Part shown: positions 22,511 to 35,900 of the stretch, piece after piece
Position numbering within the stretch: the stretch's first letter is position 1
Layout of the letters: each line of letters begins with the position of its first letter
DNA from: Coprinellus micaceus
Lineage: Eukaryota > Basidiomycota > Agaricomycetes > Agaricales > Psathyrellaceae
Length of the DNA: 64,000 nt
Direction: 5' to 3'
Assembly (NCBI GenBank): GCA_951394405.1
Contig: OX596345.1
Coordinates: 2,356,001-2,420,000 of the forward strand
The notes under the pieces: model-generated
The model's database searches: none
What the model saw: the letters and a program-made list of their open reading frames with translations, nothing else
Told to the model about the DNA's origin: nothing
Made by a program: the position numbers and the translations under genes

Positions 22511-25500
22511 ATCCCTGGGAATTCCAACATGGTCACCATCCCGAAACACCCTTGGTCAAACCAGCACCCCTTCCCCCCATGGCTCCATGTTATTCTGTAT
22601 TACCTCCAAACCCATACTATCATCTCTTTTACTTTTCAACCAACAATAGCCTCGCTTCATCACCAGTGCTGAAACACCTTTACCTTCTTCCCGTTCATAT
22701 CCTTTGATTATGTACTGCTCATGTTGGGCCTTTTCTTGGCCTTTTCCTTTTCGAATACTTGTCAATTCACTCCTGTACTATATCACACTACGTATTTCAT
22801 ATTCTGACGACTCCTCGTCATAGGGGGGCTTCATATTATTCGGCAAGGCCTACGGATGTCCTGCGTAACCGGAATAAACACTCGTGATTCAGCAGCGCCG
22901 CCATGAAAGCAGAGCGATTCTGGTTGACTGCTCCCATCCTTCCTTGTCCTTCCCCGTGCCTCCGCCGTTCTGAGACTCCCATTGATCCACTGAATATGAA
23001 GCTCGTACCTGACAGTGGACCCGAGTCGGAACCACTATTGCACTCCCCGGGCTCTACGACGCTTCACCAGGCATGCCTGACCAGTTTTGCGACAAGACGC
23101 AGTGGCATACGACCGAATACACATATGCCCAGGAGCGTAATTCTAGTGCAATATATACATATGCTACGTACCACACAAACACGGGAACACTAGAGGAGCA
23201 ATGCGGTCGCTTCAAACTGGACACGACCATCCATACTTCCAAGGTTCCAGCGCCGAAACCGGACATCCCAATCACACCCAGGGCGAACACTCAAATTAAG
23301 CACCCCCCTCACCCCGCATCCCGAGTCCCCGCGAACCTATCCACCAAGCGCGCCTCCAAACCGCTCTCCCTAACGGTACCAAGCTCCTAAGCCAATGCCT
23401 ACGTCCTCGGGGCCGTTGCACTTGCTCGACCCCAGTCGACCCCACAAAATGCTCGGGAGGGAGGGATTTAACCCGCCCCTCCCAGGGCGTTCCCATCGCC
23501 CTCCCCACCAATCACCGTAAGCTTGCGCCATCGAAGCATCGACCGACAGAGTAGCGCCTTCCTCCTCCATTACGCAGAGACCCCACAGGGGTGCATCCAA
23601 CCTCCCGCGATTGTGCTTCGCTGAACCCGGGGTGAACGAAGGCGTGGTCTCCCAGTGTCCAAGGAGGGAGAGAGCAATGAACAAGTGACAGACAAGGGAG
23701 GCTGAGGAGAAACGCCGGCGTCGCGACCGGCGGATGCATCAAGCGAAAGGTACACGGAGGTACGACAGAGCGCATCGCATACTGCTGCACGACGTTCGCG
23801 TAGGGTGGTGCTATGCGTTGGCTGACCGTGGTCCGTGGACGGCTCGGAGAGAGGGTGGTGGAGGAGACGCCATGGAAGCTGATGCTTGAAGATTAGAGCG
23901 GCCGTGGCTGGTGGGGCAAGTCAGGTAAGCCTAGTGTTCAAAGGCGAGACAAGAGACGGTGGGCGCAAGATATTGGGGGGTGGGGATGCGAAAGCGAGCT
24001 GGGGAGAAGTCTTCAAAGAAGGCTTACCTCGAGTTATCCCTCAGAACGAGCAGTGCAAGCCCAACACCCTCTCCGGAGCATCACAGCTAGGTCGCTCGAG
24101 TATCTGGCGGGAGCTCCTCCATCGGATTGTCAATCGTGATGAACCGGCCTTCGTCGTCACGTAGACGCGTTCTTCTTTGGCCATTGTGAGGCGTATGGCT
24201 TTGGCTAGAAAGCAGTTGTCAGTATATCATGATCAGGAAGTAAAGAGAAGACGGTGAAGGCATACCATTAGCCTCCCGATTAGAGGTTCGAAATATCGCC
24301 CGCTAACGTCCACGGACGGGCAACAGCGACGTCGTATACGTAGCGAACAATGTTGAGGATCCACGATGCGATTTCGGAGACGCTCAGTTGCGCTCCCTAC
24401 GTCGAGACATACCCGGAAAAGGCTTTGGAGAGAACGGAGGAAGTGCGACATGCCCGTTCCGTCCCCGCCCCGTTCGGCTCATTCGTCCCTAGCCCACGTT
24501 GGGCTCGACATCTGGGTCGGTCCTTGGGCCGAGAAAAGAAGGGTGATTGGGAGGCTGAGGTGGTAGGTGGCGGAAGAGGATGTTCACACCGTGTTGAGAT
24601 GCCTACATCGGCTGGGCTCGAGTGGAAAGATGACGGAGATGATGTGCGGGACGGGTTCGCTTGTACAGATGGGAGGTGGGATGGAGGACTAGGCTGAGAA
24701 GGCGGGTGGATAAGTAGGGTTGGATTCATGCGCTGAACGGAGACGGGTCGTAGGTGAAATTGAGCGAGAAGAAGAGCGGGGAGGTGTGGATGGGCCATCC
24801 ACGTGGAGGGAGGACAGCCGCATGGTATAGGAGAAGGACGGTTTAGTTGAGTCGGTTATCGCCGGTCCTTCATCCATACCGAGCGGGAATATCCCTTGGA
24901 TGAAGGTTTCGATTCTGAGGGGCGGGGATCCCCTGTGCCGAAGGTTGCTGAAGGCTATGTCGTCGTGCGGGAGTGCGGTGGCGTAGACGATGCAGAGAGT
25001 GCTTCCTTAGTCCATGGAGTTGAAGGAGAGGAGTTGAGAAGATCCTTCGGCGGCTCCAACGACCGGTTCGGTGCGAGAACCGTCGCCTTCGTGACCAAGG
25101 ATCTCCCTCCGCGGTTAAGCGACGAAAGGGAAGCCTCGTTCACGGTGGATGCGAGGTGAAAGAGTTGGAGGGGGCGGGGAAGGTATTATGGATGTTGGCT
25201 GCTCCAAAGGTCGTGTCGATACCAGGTTGTGTGGTGCTTGAGGCGGTTTCGAGCAGACTTGGGATCGCTGGAGGAGGCTAGTGTCAGCCAGGCTGTAGGG
25301 AGCGTCCAGTCACGGTTATGAACGTGCCTGTGGCCGGGTGGTGAAGCCATGTATACGAGCGCGCCCTTCCTTCATCCCCTGCTCCATGCTGCGAGCCTAA
25401 TCCATCAACAAGCCCTGCCCTCGAAGCGCCCGCCCTCCTCCTTCACAACCAGCCGTAGCGACCTTGACAAAGTTCCGGTCGAATGAGGGCCTCGCCTCCC

Positions 25501-25649
25501 CTGTTTCGAGGTGGCCTAGCTATCGTTCACTGGCGCATTCATCACGAAGAACGAGAACGCCGTGTGTCGGTCCACCGCGAGTTGGGTAGGCCGGAGTCGC
25601 GACTTTGATGCGGTTGTTCGACGAATTGAATGAGTTTTGAGGTGGTATT
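22511..25649. other. Unassigned region downstream of gene A
   Basis: The first few hundred bases are the 3' flank of gene A. Beyond that, open frames (for example minus 24397-24798, plus 24896-25159) lack ATG-led splice models, domains or paralogues. No gene is supported. Confidence 0.3.
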
Positions 25650-25990
25650 GCGATAAGAGGGAGTGGGAGAGGGCTTCTCTTCAGTGGTCGGTCGTCCCTT
25701 GAAGCGACTCTTGATGCAGGAAGAGTGTGGTGTTCAAGACAAGTTCTGGTGGCGAGGAGATTGAGGTGGCTGTGTGACCCTAACCCCACGGTGCCTGGTT
25801 GTTGTCGTTCAACTATCTGCTCGTCGCCGAACACTCGGGCCAGGTCGATGTGGATATATAGGCCAAAGACGCTACAGAAGCCTTAAGCATGTAGCCATAC
25901 CATCACCTGCGCGATGTCCGGCAAATCTCGACAGACTATGAATAAGCGCCCATGAGATAAGATAAGATAATCTGGTCGGAGTCCAAACTG
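25650..25990. repeat. Diverged duplicate block, copy 2 (partner 11.69-12.55 kb)
   Basis: It shares GGCTGTGTGACCCTAACCCC at 25769-25791 (minus-strand peptide GLGSHSH) and the GATAAG composite with the block at 11690-12545. The surrounding coding potential is broken. Confidence 0.5.
25943..25972 (+). promoter_or_regulatory. TAAGCGCCC motif with adjoining GATAAG tandem, copy 2
   Basis: TAAGCGCCC at 25943-25951 is followed by AGATAAGATAAGATAA. It is the same composite as at 12497-12522, with one base changed at the join. Confidence 0.4.
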
Positions 25991-28539
25991 CCCACAGACC
26001 CTTGAACTCGCCTCTTGCCTCTTACTTTTCGTTGTGTTCGACCGTGCACGAAGCCCTCCTACGGCGCTCGGGGATCCTATCGACGAGGCCCGCACCCAGG
26101 CTTATTGCACCCGGGATACCCAAGACAATATAGAATGGGAAGGACGAGGAATGGTGGCAGATATTGCGGTGTAAAGAAGAGGACATCCAGTGGCAACGAC
26201 GAGCCCATAAAGCGAAGGTACGTCGGTGTTCTGCTTATTGGGTATATTCCGCTCTGATGCGCACGGATAGGTATCCCTCCAGCCCTTGTCATTAGCACGA
26301 CGCCGAACCCAAGCTCGCTAGGCTGCACAAGATGACCCGGACCCAGAGTTCTGTATCAGAGTCCGGGGTGGGTCCCTCAATGTCGGACCCTCCCAACTAC
26401 GATCTCTCGTTCCGACACCACCGCCAAGGGCTCTCGACACCTTTCTTCGACGACATTGCGCATCGACGATTTTTCCATACGTACAGTATGTATCATACAA
26501 CATCGCCTACATCCCGACTCTCTGACTCTACCCCAAGACATCGAATTCGAACTAAACGCCCAACACAACCGAAGTCTCGGGTTTGAGAGTTCGGGGCTGC
26601 ACCGCGGCGCACGGAGGGAAGTGGTTCGAAAGGCGGAGCGAGTGAAGGTTCCATGCAAGGAACGAGGATACACCTCTGGCAAGACCTCATATTTCCTGCT
26701 GAAAAATGCATTGACATGTGCGTAAAATGTGCTCAATTGTTTAATGCCCCTTTCTGAGCGAAATATGGGTTGGTTACCTCTGTACTTCACAATAACATTT
26801 TCTCCCTTGGAAACCCGATGGAAGATTCTGTCGTTTTGGCGCTGAAATTGCCTCGGGCTTACCATACACGGCTCACCGAGGTAACATTTCGTTGAGATTC
26901 ATTCAGAATATGGTTACCAATTGTTCGTCTGACAACAGGCCCTGGGAAGTGCTGTTCATTTAAGCTCACATCTCTTGCTGAGAAAGGTATTGTCATACTG
27001 TGAGTTTTTGAACCACTTTTCAATGAACATTTCACAGAGAAAAATGGGGTCCTGCCCGAGGTGATAGTTCCATTCGTTTCTGCCCAGCTCACGTCGCCCT
27101 CACGGACCACCTGCACGGAGCCATGATGGCTTCGACTATTACTTGAGCTTCCACACCGTCAGGTCGGCCGTCGAATCGACGGCGCGTTGAGGGGTGGTCG
27201 AGACTTGAGGAGAACGTGTTCCCAGGGACGCACTGCTGAGACCAGTAGTAAAGGAGGTGTACGCCACGTTTGCGGTGAGGTCCGTATTCTGAGGGAGGGG
27301 AGGTAACGAGGATGAGGCACGGGGTATTCCGTCTTGGCAGGCCGGGGGTGGGAGGTAGAGCGAAGCTAAGGAGACGACGACGGATAGTTGGGGTGGTACC
27401 GGCAGGGTGGAGCTGAATTTAAATATGAAGCGGTCCGGGTAGACTGGACGTGTCCGCGAGGAAGGACGCCTGCGCGGTGCAGGATAGGGGTGTGTTTAGT
27501 TGGATGGAATATTACTTTTGCTTGGTCGGGAATAACGAGTGGGGGTGTCGATGGATAAGACCAAGGGCTCGACCTTGAGCTTGACGAAGGATAAAAAGGG
27601 TCCGCAGTTGGGAAGACGTCGGCGTCGCGCCTTATACACTAAAGGTTTGCGGGGGTGGTGAGGCTACCCTTCCGCGCTCCAAAGGTAGCATGGCCGTATG
27701 GGTACCGCGCCTCTGTGACATCCTCTCCGGCGAACAGGCGGCGAGGAAACCTCGATTGTGGCGAATGAGAGCTTGAGGCGGCTGAGGGGCCACGTAGGAT
27801 GTAGCATGTCCAGGTAATCTTGGTATTCCCGTCCATAGCAGCTGGAGCGATGTTAGGAACGGTTTGAGCGTATTCAGGATGCTAGAAGAGGGGTCATGAT
27901 CAGCAAGGCTGCGGGGGCATGCAGTCGCGATTTAAACTTATCCGTAACGTCGCGGATCCATGTCTAGGCGCTTCAATCCTCCGCTCGCCGGTTTGTCCTG
28001 CGAGCTCCGCCTGTCGCTAAGCATCCTCGTTCACGACCCACGGTTCCAATATCAGAGACTGGAGGCAGCCATAGCCCGGATAGCACCGACGTGACTGAAA
28101 GAGGGGCCCTGGCGTGTGTTCGCAGGGTAACGCTAGCAGGATCCACTGTCACTGAATGTCGATTCAGCGCGTTGCATTGCGGTGGGTTTGTTCGAATGGC
28201 CTTGCGAGTTCGGGGTGTACCACGAATTGCGTGGACTCTAGGTGGCAGGAAGATAAAAGAGAAGAGAAGCTGGGCTGGCTATAACGGGCAACCGTCTCCC
28301 AAGTGTCGAATCCTTCGATAGCCGGGGAGGACGGTGTGATGGAAGGTCGGACGAGCTTAACGACAGTGTGGGGAAATGAAAAGGTGGGCCTGGAGAGGAT
28401 GATAGGGAACAGCGTTCGTTGCGGCCGTCGTCTTGGTGGAGCATATAATCCTAAGTGGAGATTGTCGGGCAGGGGACGTGGTGGTAAGAGTCGAAGGCGT
28501 GAGTGCCTGATCTTGCGCTCCCCAGCTGCGACTTGGCTG
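25991..28539. other. Unassigned region with an AT-richer island
   Basis: About 26690-27110 is visibly richer in A/T than its surroundings and holds a short inverted pair (GTTACCTC at 26773-26780, GAGGTAAC at 26878-26885). It could be transposon-derived, but no transposase was found. The rest shows only unsupported short frames. Confidence 0.3.
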
Positions 28540-29720
28540 CGGCATTGCCATCAAACGAAGTGCATACCGCTTGCCTCCAACCCCCACCTCACCCCGAACG
28601 CCTGATGCAGCGTCTTAGGAGGCCATCTTGACATTGATCCAGTGGATTCCAAATCTACAGCTACTTCAACACACTGCTATATTCGACGAGGATGGCCTGC
28701 ATTGGGATGCTGCGCGAGGTGGATGCGTGCGGGTGAAAGGTGAGCTCGCCTGTTCGCCTTCCTCGAACCTTGGGTTCAACTGTTTTGAAGCTTTCTTGTG
28801 ATGCCCATCCCTTGGAACAACCTGGACTCGTCCCCCGTACCATTCTACAACTATGCCCCCAAGCCCATATTTCCTGATCTCGCTCTCAAGGTTTAGCCCG
28901 GAGGTCAGGAACGCTGTTCACGCTGTGCATGGCACCGTCTGAACGCTGCCTTCAAACGGAATACGTTGCCATCGCCTTCTTATAAGACGCGGCCCCTCAC
29001 TTATTCCCTCATCTCTCGGCTCTCGGTTCTTGTCCGCCGACAGCGACTTGTCAAGGACTGAAGCCACGTCAGATTTCATCTCAACTCGGAACAGGATCCC
29101 CCTTCGCCCACTCGCTCGTATGTTCCCTTCTCTCCCTCCCCCTCCAGCTTCTAAATTCCCTACCACCCCACACCAGCGTGTCCTCCCTGCTACTTCGGCT
29201 CTTGAGCTGCGTTCACAGCAACGGAACGATCGCGAAGGGAGCCGGTAGGTGAACCATCGCGTTTCCCATTGGCAACTAGAAGGGAATACTTACCTAGCTC
29301 CTAGATCTCAACCTCCTGGCCTGGACATCGTTCTGCATCCATAGCCTGCCCAAGTGGACCCCGAGAGGAGAACCTTCGGTCGGGGCTTCGATATCTGGCT
29401 GAAGCTTCCACGAATCGTGGGCAGGAATCTGAGGGCTGCTCGCGCGTCCAAGTATATGGTGTGCAGCAGGGAACTCCGCTCTATATCAGGTGCGTAAGTT
29501 TCGCGTCCTCGCCGATAGAAAGACGAGAAACTCACGTTCTCGTACCGTACAGATGCATGTTCCGTCTGTAAACGCGAAGACGTGCCACGTACGACGTGCC
29601 TATGCCCATTGATGATCCCCGGTGCCAACATTACGGTCACGTTCGCAAAGGCAGAATGGGGACGCGTCAGAGTGCCTTGGGATGGAATCCACCTCCCTAC
29701 GACTCCCAGGACATCGAAGA
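28540..29720 (+). repeat. Long diverged duplicate (partner 54.05-55.18 kb)
   Basis: Shared segments occur in the same order in both copies: ATTCGACGAGGA with a following intron-like GTGAG donor (28680-28745; 54175-54235), GAAGCCACGTCAGAT (29061; 54498), TCCTAGATCT, and ACTCCCAGGAC. Both look like a multi-exon gene now out of frame. The family is not recognised. Confidence 0.5.
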
Positions 29721-30339
29721 AGGCGAAGAGCGGCGTCCCCTAAGCTCGACAGGCGGGGAAATTGAGCGGGGTGGTCTCAGTGAGCTGGAGACACAGTGGA
29801 GGCCACGGGCCAGTAAGCTCGAACGGCTACATCCCATCGGTCACCCTCTGTTCGCCTCACCCATGTACGCCTCCCGTACGTTTATCCAGCCTCGGTCCTC
29901 ACCCTACACCAAAGACGAGCACTAATTGACCTTCAGCATCCCCAGTCGTTCACCTTCACCCACAACTTTCAACCGCCCAACGCCTTCGACCAGCGGCCCC
30001 TGCTCCATCATGATCGAGGCCGCCAAATGACCCCGGCTTGCTTCATTTGGAGGTCGCGTCTGTCACCACACCAGAGACAATCCCCTCAAGTACCTTCCTT
30101 CAATTGTCCTCCGACCAGCTGTTGTCGCCTTCGATCCGAGTCTCGGCATCAGCGTTGGTCGCTGGCCGCACCTATACACCACCCTACCTACCCGTTGACA
30201 ATTAACGGTGCTCCTCTTGGACTCAATCAATGACCTCCTGTGTTATGGTTCCTCCCAGCCAACGTCAAACATTGATCCCCTAGCCGACGCGTTCTGGTAG
30301 CGGACCAACTACCTCTACGCTAAGCAAGGGCGATGCCAC
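29721..30339. other. Spacer between degenerate blocks
   Basis: No gene is supported. Short Pro/Ser-rich open frames only. Confidence 0.25.
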
Positions 30340-30660
30340 CGTCCCATCCGCCCGGCGGATGAAAAGTGGGAAGCACCGCAAATTCGAGGACGAGTAATCC
30401 GATTGCCTCAGCCCCTCTCTACCAGTCGAGGACGGAATACCAAGACCATGCTCCGCCTCCCCCACTCACATTGGACAACGGGATGGGACCTCGTGTTCTG
30501 TACATTGGGAGAGGTCGATCGCGCCAGGGGATATGAGATTCACATATTCATCCAACAGTCGGGAGGAAATGTGGATGTGCTCGCATTAGCAAATGCTGGT
30601 GAGGGGAGCCACGAGGGTGGCTAGGGAGTTCCCTGTGGCTAGGCAGAGCTTCAAGCTGGA
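30340..30660. repeat. Diverged duplicate (partner 39.89-40.24 kb)
   Basis: DNA such as CCTCAGCCCCTCTCTACCAG aligns with the partner. The minus-strand peptide LGIP.STGREGLR.SDY..SNLRCF is shared with 39.9 kb, with substitutions often at third positions. That suggests past coding on the minus strand, although plus-strand peptides are also partly shared. No gene model was possible. Confidence 0.45.
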
Positions 30661-32708
30661 ACGACTGGAACGCGGTGATGGAGAGCGTGAATAACCTCAT
30701 TCGATGTTGAGCGTGGGGCGGACGCTTGAGGCGTCAGGGCTTGGGCGGCGGGAACGGGCGGATGGAGCAAGGCGTATATCTCACCGGAAAACCCAATGCT
30801 GTTATCACGTCTCGATGGGTATCACTTATTGGCAAACCGGTGAAATCTACCGCATTTATTATGTGCTTGGTTGCTCTACATTGCCTAGAGTGTGTACATT
30901 TCAAGTGAATATCAGCGGGAGGAGATCCAAGCCCCAAGTCAATTAAATGAGCCGTTGGGACATTCGCCAAGCAACAATACCTGAAAGCCGCCAACCGATC
31001 TAAATTTGCGTTCGGTCACCCTGACCTCTGGCCGTCACCACCACAATTCAGGAGGCCCACCATGCATAGTACCCAATGACCGGTGCCTGCGATACACCGT
31101 ACAGGGGTAGTCAGATGCTGTTATGATCCATTCCGAGACGACAGGAGCTTTTGAGCCAGCGTGCCGCTTCCCATTACTATCATTACACTCCCAAAATGCC
31201 CAAAGGTGGGTCTGATGCTGCCTGTCAGCATGTGACAGCCGTGAGCGCCAACTGTAAGCTGCCTGCTAGCAGCATGGTACCACAGTGGCGACCGAAATAT
31301 AGGTGACAGGTATCGCAAATATGGCAGCCAGGGTGCTTTGTGTAGTGGGTGACATACTTTCGTTCGACTTGGTTAGGAACATAGCGCATCCCACTTAGGT
31401 ACTTCCAAGACACCATTTTATGGATTATGAGACCATCGCAATACCATCGTTAGCTTGTTACATATTTACTCGAGAGCAGTCTGGCTCTGCGAGGGGTGCT
31501 ACTCAAGGCGAAGGGGACTTAGCACTCGCGAGAATTGCATCGCCCGCAAATCGCCCCCGGCCGCAGCGCGGAGGCAATTTAATACTCCGACCCGAAAGCC
31601 AACGAAACCAAACAGTGGGCCACGTCGAACACATCTCTTTCCCTTTCCTCCCGCATTCACCTCAGGTTCCTGTCATCCCCTTGCGCCGCTTGCCCAGGTA
31701 CGTGGCCTACCTTGCCCACAATCTCCTAACGCGCCTAACAACAACACCCTTTCACAGGTTCTCGGGGTTCCATGGAGTAGGTTGGACGAGCAGCACTAGC
31801 AGTGCAGGTACGTCGCCCTATAACTGCCTCTGTTTTGCCCTACGCTCACATTACATTACATGTCGGTTGGTCTTCAGGTACTCATGGCTGCATACAGTGG
31901 AGGAGTGAGGTACGGGGGTTGAGCAGGGAGCAGTACTTGACTTGGTACGTCACATCACCTGCAATTTCCGTGTCTCCCAGCTGTCTAATCGGTTCACCCG
32001 ACACCTTTAGGCCCCTTTCATTGCGAACACGACCTAGCTATATCCGTGACCATACCTTACTCTGTCGTGTGGAGAGGCACCTTACCGTATACCATATCGT
32101 AGTTCCGTGTACTCGATAGTTCATGAATATACCTTCGATACCCTTCATCACGCCCGATCTGAGCCCTGCTCGAAAACATCGATCAGAGAGAAATGTAATG
32201 TGTGACAAATGGAAGCTGGAGGGTTCCGCCATGTATAACTGATTCCTGGCCACACTATGCACTGAGGTGTGGTGGCCATATTGAACTGGCGACAGTGTGT
32301 TATTAGGAAGAAAAAGTTATGGAGGCCATATGCCATGGGATCTGTGATGGACTGACGGCATATGGGGACACATGGCGCGCGAAATGTTTTGGACACCTTT
32401 CGCCATTCTCCCGGTGTACTACTAAGTGATGTCGTGAATTCGTTTGCGTCTGTTTGGATCCTTGCTTGGACCCTCGACTTGTGATACCCTGTTTTGACCG
32501 TTTGCGTTCCCTATCTTCAGCGCTTACATTGCCCCTTACAATACCCCCATGGCGCCTATACTACTTCCCTTGGCTGGCATGGTCGTACCAGTAGTTGCTA
32601 AGTTCCCCATCTCCTAATTGTCCACCCACCTGCTGCGCTTAATACTAGGCAATCGGGTTTGAGTTGGGTTGTGAGCTGGATGAGATGAGTTGATACAATT
32701 AAATATTG
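30661..32708. other. Unassigned region upstream of gene B
   Basis: Two stretches (about 31060-31420 and 32150-32400) have unusual composition and many short minus-strand frames, and may be transposon debris. No terminal repeats or transposase motifs were recognised. The remainder holds nothing identifiable. Confidence 0.3.
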
Positions 32709-32732
32709 GAGGCCGGAGCGAAGCGCGGCCTC
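32709..32732. other. GC-rich hairpin upstream of gene B
   Basis: Arms GAGGCCG (32709-32715) and CGGCCTC (32726-32732) are perfect inverted repeats around a 10-base loop. It lies about 180 bases before the gene B start; its role is unknown. Confidence 0.5.
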
Positions 32733-32912
32733 ATCTTGTAGAAACTTATTTAGCGCACAGCCACTTTAGTCTTTCAAGATGTTGATCGCGACTTATCTCT
32801 TAGTGCCTGACCTTCCTCTCACCAACATTCAGTCGCTCCTCCTCTACCCTCGCCTAACAAAGAATCTCATCGTATAAATTGTAACACACAGCATCGAGTC
32901 CAAATCAGATCC

Positions 32913-35900
32913 ATGTCTTCTCCGAGTCCCAAGCCGCCTTTCGGGAGGCGGGTGAAAGATGGCCTCAAAAGGATGATTCCCTCGCGACTGTCCTCTCACT
33001 CGTCATCTCACCCACTGCTTCAAAGGCCCCAGGAATCTGATGCACGCTCCAAGGAGGGAGAGGCCCACCTGGAAACCCTCCCGACATTTTCGAAGGTCAC
33101 CAATCCCTTCAGTATCCCTCCACACAGTATACCAGAGTCCAGCACGCAGATGACGGTTCGCGTTGTTCACGGTGTTTCAACGGCTGTTGTGGGCGCGATC
33201 ACTTCTCGGCTGAGGGAAACGGCCATGCCAACCGAAAGCCCTCCACAGCCGTATCCTACTATGCCACAATCCATCCAAATACCATCGAGCTCCATAGGCT
33301 CGGCATCCCAACCGAATTCCCCCAACGACACGTTTCCCTCTGCGTTGGATTCCGCTACTATTGAGGGCGAAGACACGCTGACGCTCGCAAGCAATGGTAT
33401 TCCAGTTGAAGAACCCCAGGCTTCGACCTCGAAGGCCAAGTCATCCTCGACATTGCGCGTCCTGATATCGCCGGATATCCACACACCCCTGGCCCAGGAA
33501 TCGGAACCGAGTCACACCTCAGACACGTCGTTCTATTCAAGTTCCAGGGGTTCGAGAGGGAGACCTTCAGCTTGGTACGCCGCTATGAAGGCTACGCTGG
33601 GGGCCGTTGAGCGGGCATCCGACGTGTTTCCTCCATTGAAGAGCGCTGCGGCTGCTGTGAACATCATCCTAGAAGCGAAAGATGCGAGTGACACATTCTA
33701 GTAATCAGGAAAATAATTGACTCACTGTGTCTTCAGGCTTTCTCCAACAACCAAGACGAATTTGAAAAGCTGGAGAGGAGGGTCCAGCAACTAGATACAA
33801 TCATGAGGACGTTCCCCCAGGATGCCCCCCAAGAACTCAAAAACCGTCGGAATGGGTTGGAACGGTGAGACTGCTCCCCCAGCACCCCGAGGATTTTAAT
33901 GTTGACTCTTCGAGCTGACGCAGCACTATCCAAGGCCTCTCAAAGGCGTTGGAAGAAAAGGCAAGTCGTAAGGTGTCACAGCGGTTAGCGTTTACCAAGG
34001 AAGACCAGCACGAAGTCATGAGGATCATCCGGGAGATCAACTTTGCCATCGAATTTACGATGGTAGGTCGGTTGGCTTTTAGATGTTGCTTTTTTCTTAT
34101 ATGATCGATCCAAGCTCGACGCGACCCTCAGAGGGGAGACTTTGATACTGACGGTGTTGGACGGCATTAATTGGCTGAAGGATCGGCCTAATCCGAGTGA
34201 GTGCTCGCCTCTGAGAACTCCGATCCTTACGCTCATGGCCATGGAAGTTGTGGAGCATATGAAGGTCAGGGAGGATATTGCTGAGATTCAATCGGTAGTG
34301 GGTGATCTGCATAAAGCAGGTATGTAGCCGGCGCAGGGTGTATGAGTTCCACTTAACTCATATCATCCAGAACTATTCAAGAGACTTGGCTGCGTGAAGA
34401 ATTTCGGGTTCAGCGATGGGACCAAGAGGCCGGAGTGTGTCCCAGGATCTAGAGTTGGCCTGATGTCCCGCTTACTGGTGTGGGCGCAAGATAGGTTGTC
34501 GGGACATGCATTTTGGTTGAATGGCGCCGCTGGGACAGGGAAGACAGCCATCTCCGAGACGTTCTGCTCCCAACTGGCCAAGCGTCGCCTCCTGGGCGCA
34601 AGCTTCTTCTGCTCATTGACCGACCAGGATCGCAGGGACATCCAACTTATCATCCCCTCTCTATCTAAAGCTTTAGCGAGGGCACGACCCGAATTTGGTG
34701 ATGCCCTTGCGAGGATACTCAACTCAGAGCTGAGGGGCGATCAGGACCCCTTGGAGATGAAGGTGAAGGATCAATACGCACTCCTTATCCTTCGTCCAGC
34801 CGAGGATGCCTTTCGGAAGTGCAACGGAACCGTTATTCTCTGTGTGGAGGCCCTTGACGAATGCATCAACAAACAAGGGTTAGAAGACTTCCTCAATGCA
34901 GTTCTATCCGCAACACCACCTTCTGCATTAAAGATTTTCTTGACAAGTAGGCCCGAACCTGATATTCAGGCACAGATGGAATCACCCTCTTACTCTCACC
35001 ATCGGGAAATCCTTTGTCTTCATGAGATCGAACCCGGCATTGTCCGTGCTGACATCGCACTGTATGTTCACCATGAGCTGGGCAAAATCAAGGCACTGCG
35101 CGACGAGTACGGAGAGGCCTGGCCACCCCTAGAGGTCAACAACATCACGGAGCACTCGGATACCTTGTTTATCATTGCAGCCACGATGATCCGCTACATC
35201 AACGGCGAGGTGGGCAACCGCATAGAACGTTTCCAGAGACTTGGGCACACAGGCTCTGAGAAGCTGTCGGGGGTTCGGCAGCTCTACCAAGAAATCCTGG
35301 AAAGGGCATTTAACCCGTTGGAACAAAGCGAGAAGGACGACCTACTTGCGTGCCTTTCGCTACTTGTGGCTGCCCGTAGGCCATTGAACATGGCTGAGTA
35401 TGCCGCACTTCTCCAGCGATCCCCTTCAATCATCGGAGAGGTGCTTCGCTCCTTGCATTCAGTGATCAACATCCCCACCGACAAGGCCGACGATCGGCCA
35501 ATTTCAATCTACCACGCATCATTTATCGACTTCCTAACGGACCAGTCCACCTCTTCGAAGCTTGCCGCATTCTCCTGGACCATCAGCAGAACAAAGGCAC
35601 ACTCACTGGCTGCAGAATGTTGCTTAATGCTTATGAACGACAACAAGCAAGGGGTGTTCTTTGGCGTGTCGGGTGCTGGGACATCTTACCGGAGCAACGA
35701 CGACCAAAACCTGTCCCTCCGATCCGACCTGGCATATGCTTGCACGTCATGGGGGGACCACGTCTTTGGTGCAAAGCCTGTGTCAAACGACGTCCAACAC
35801 CGGTTGGAAGTATTCTTGGAGGCAAAGTGGTTGTATTGGATTGAAGCGTTGAGTGTGGAGAAGGATGGCCGGTACGCCCGTCTGCTGCAGGACATTGAAA

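Noticed and set aside
24397..24798. 133-codon Ser/Pro-rich minus-strand frame
   Set aside because: Low complexity, no splice context and no homologous block to support it.
25769..25797. Telomere-like GGGTTAGGG on the minus strand (also near 11839)
   Set aside because: Only one and a half units, and it reads as the conserved peptide GLGSHSH in both copies; not a telomere tract.
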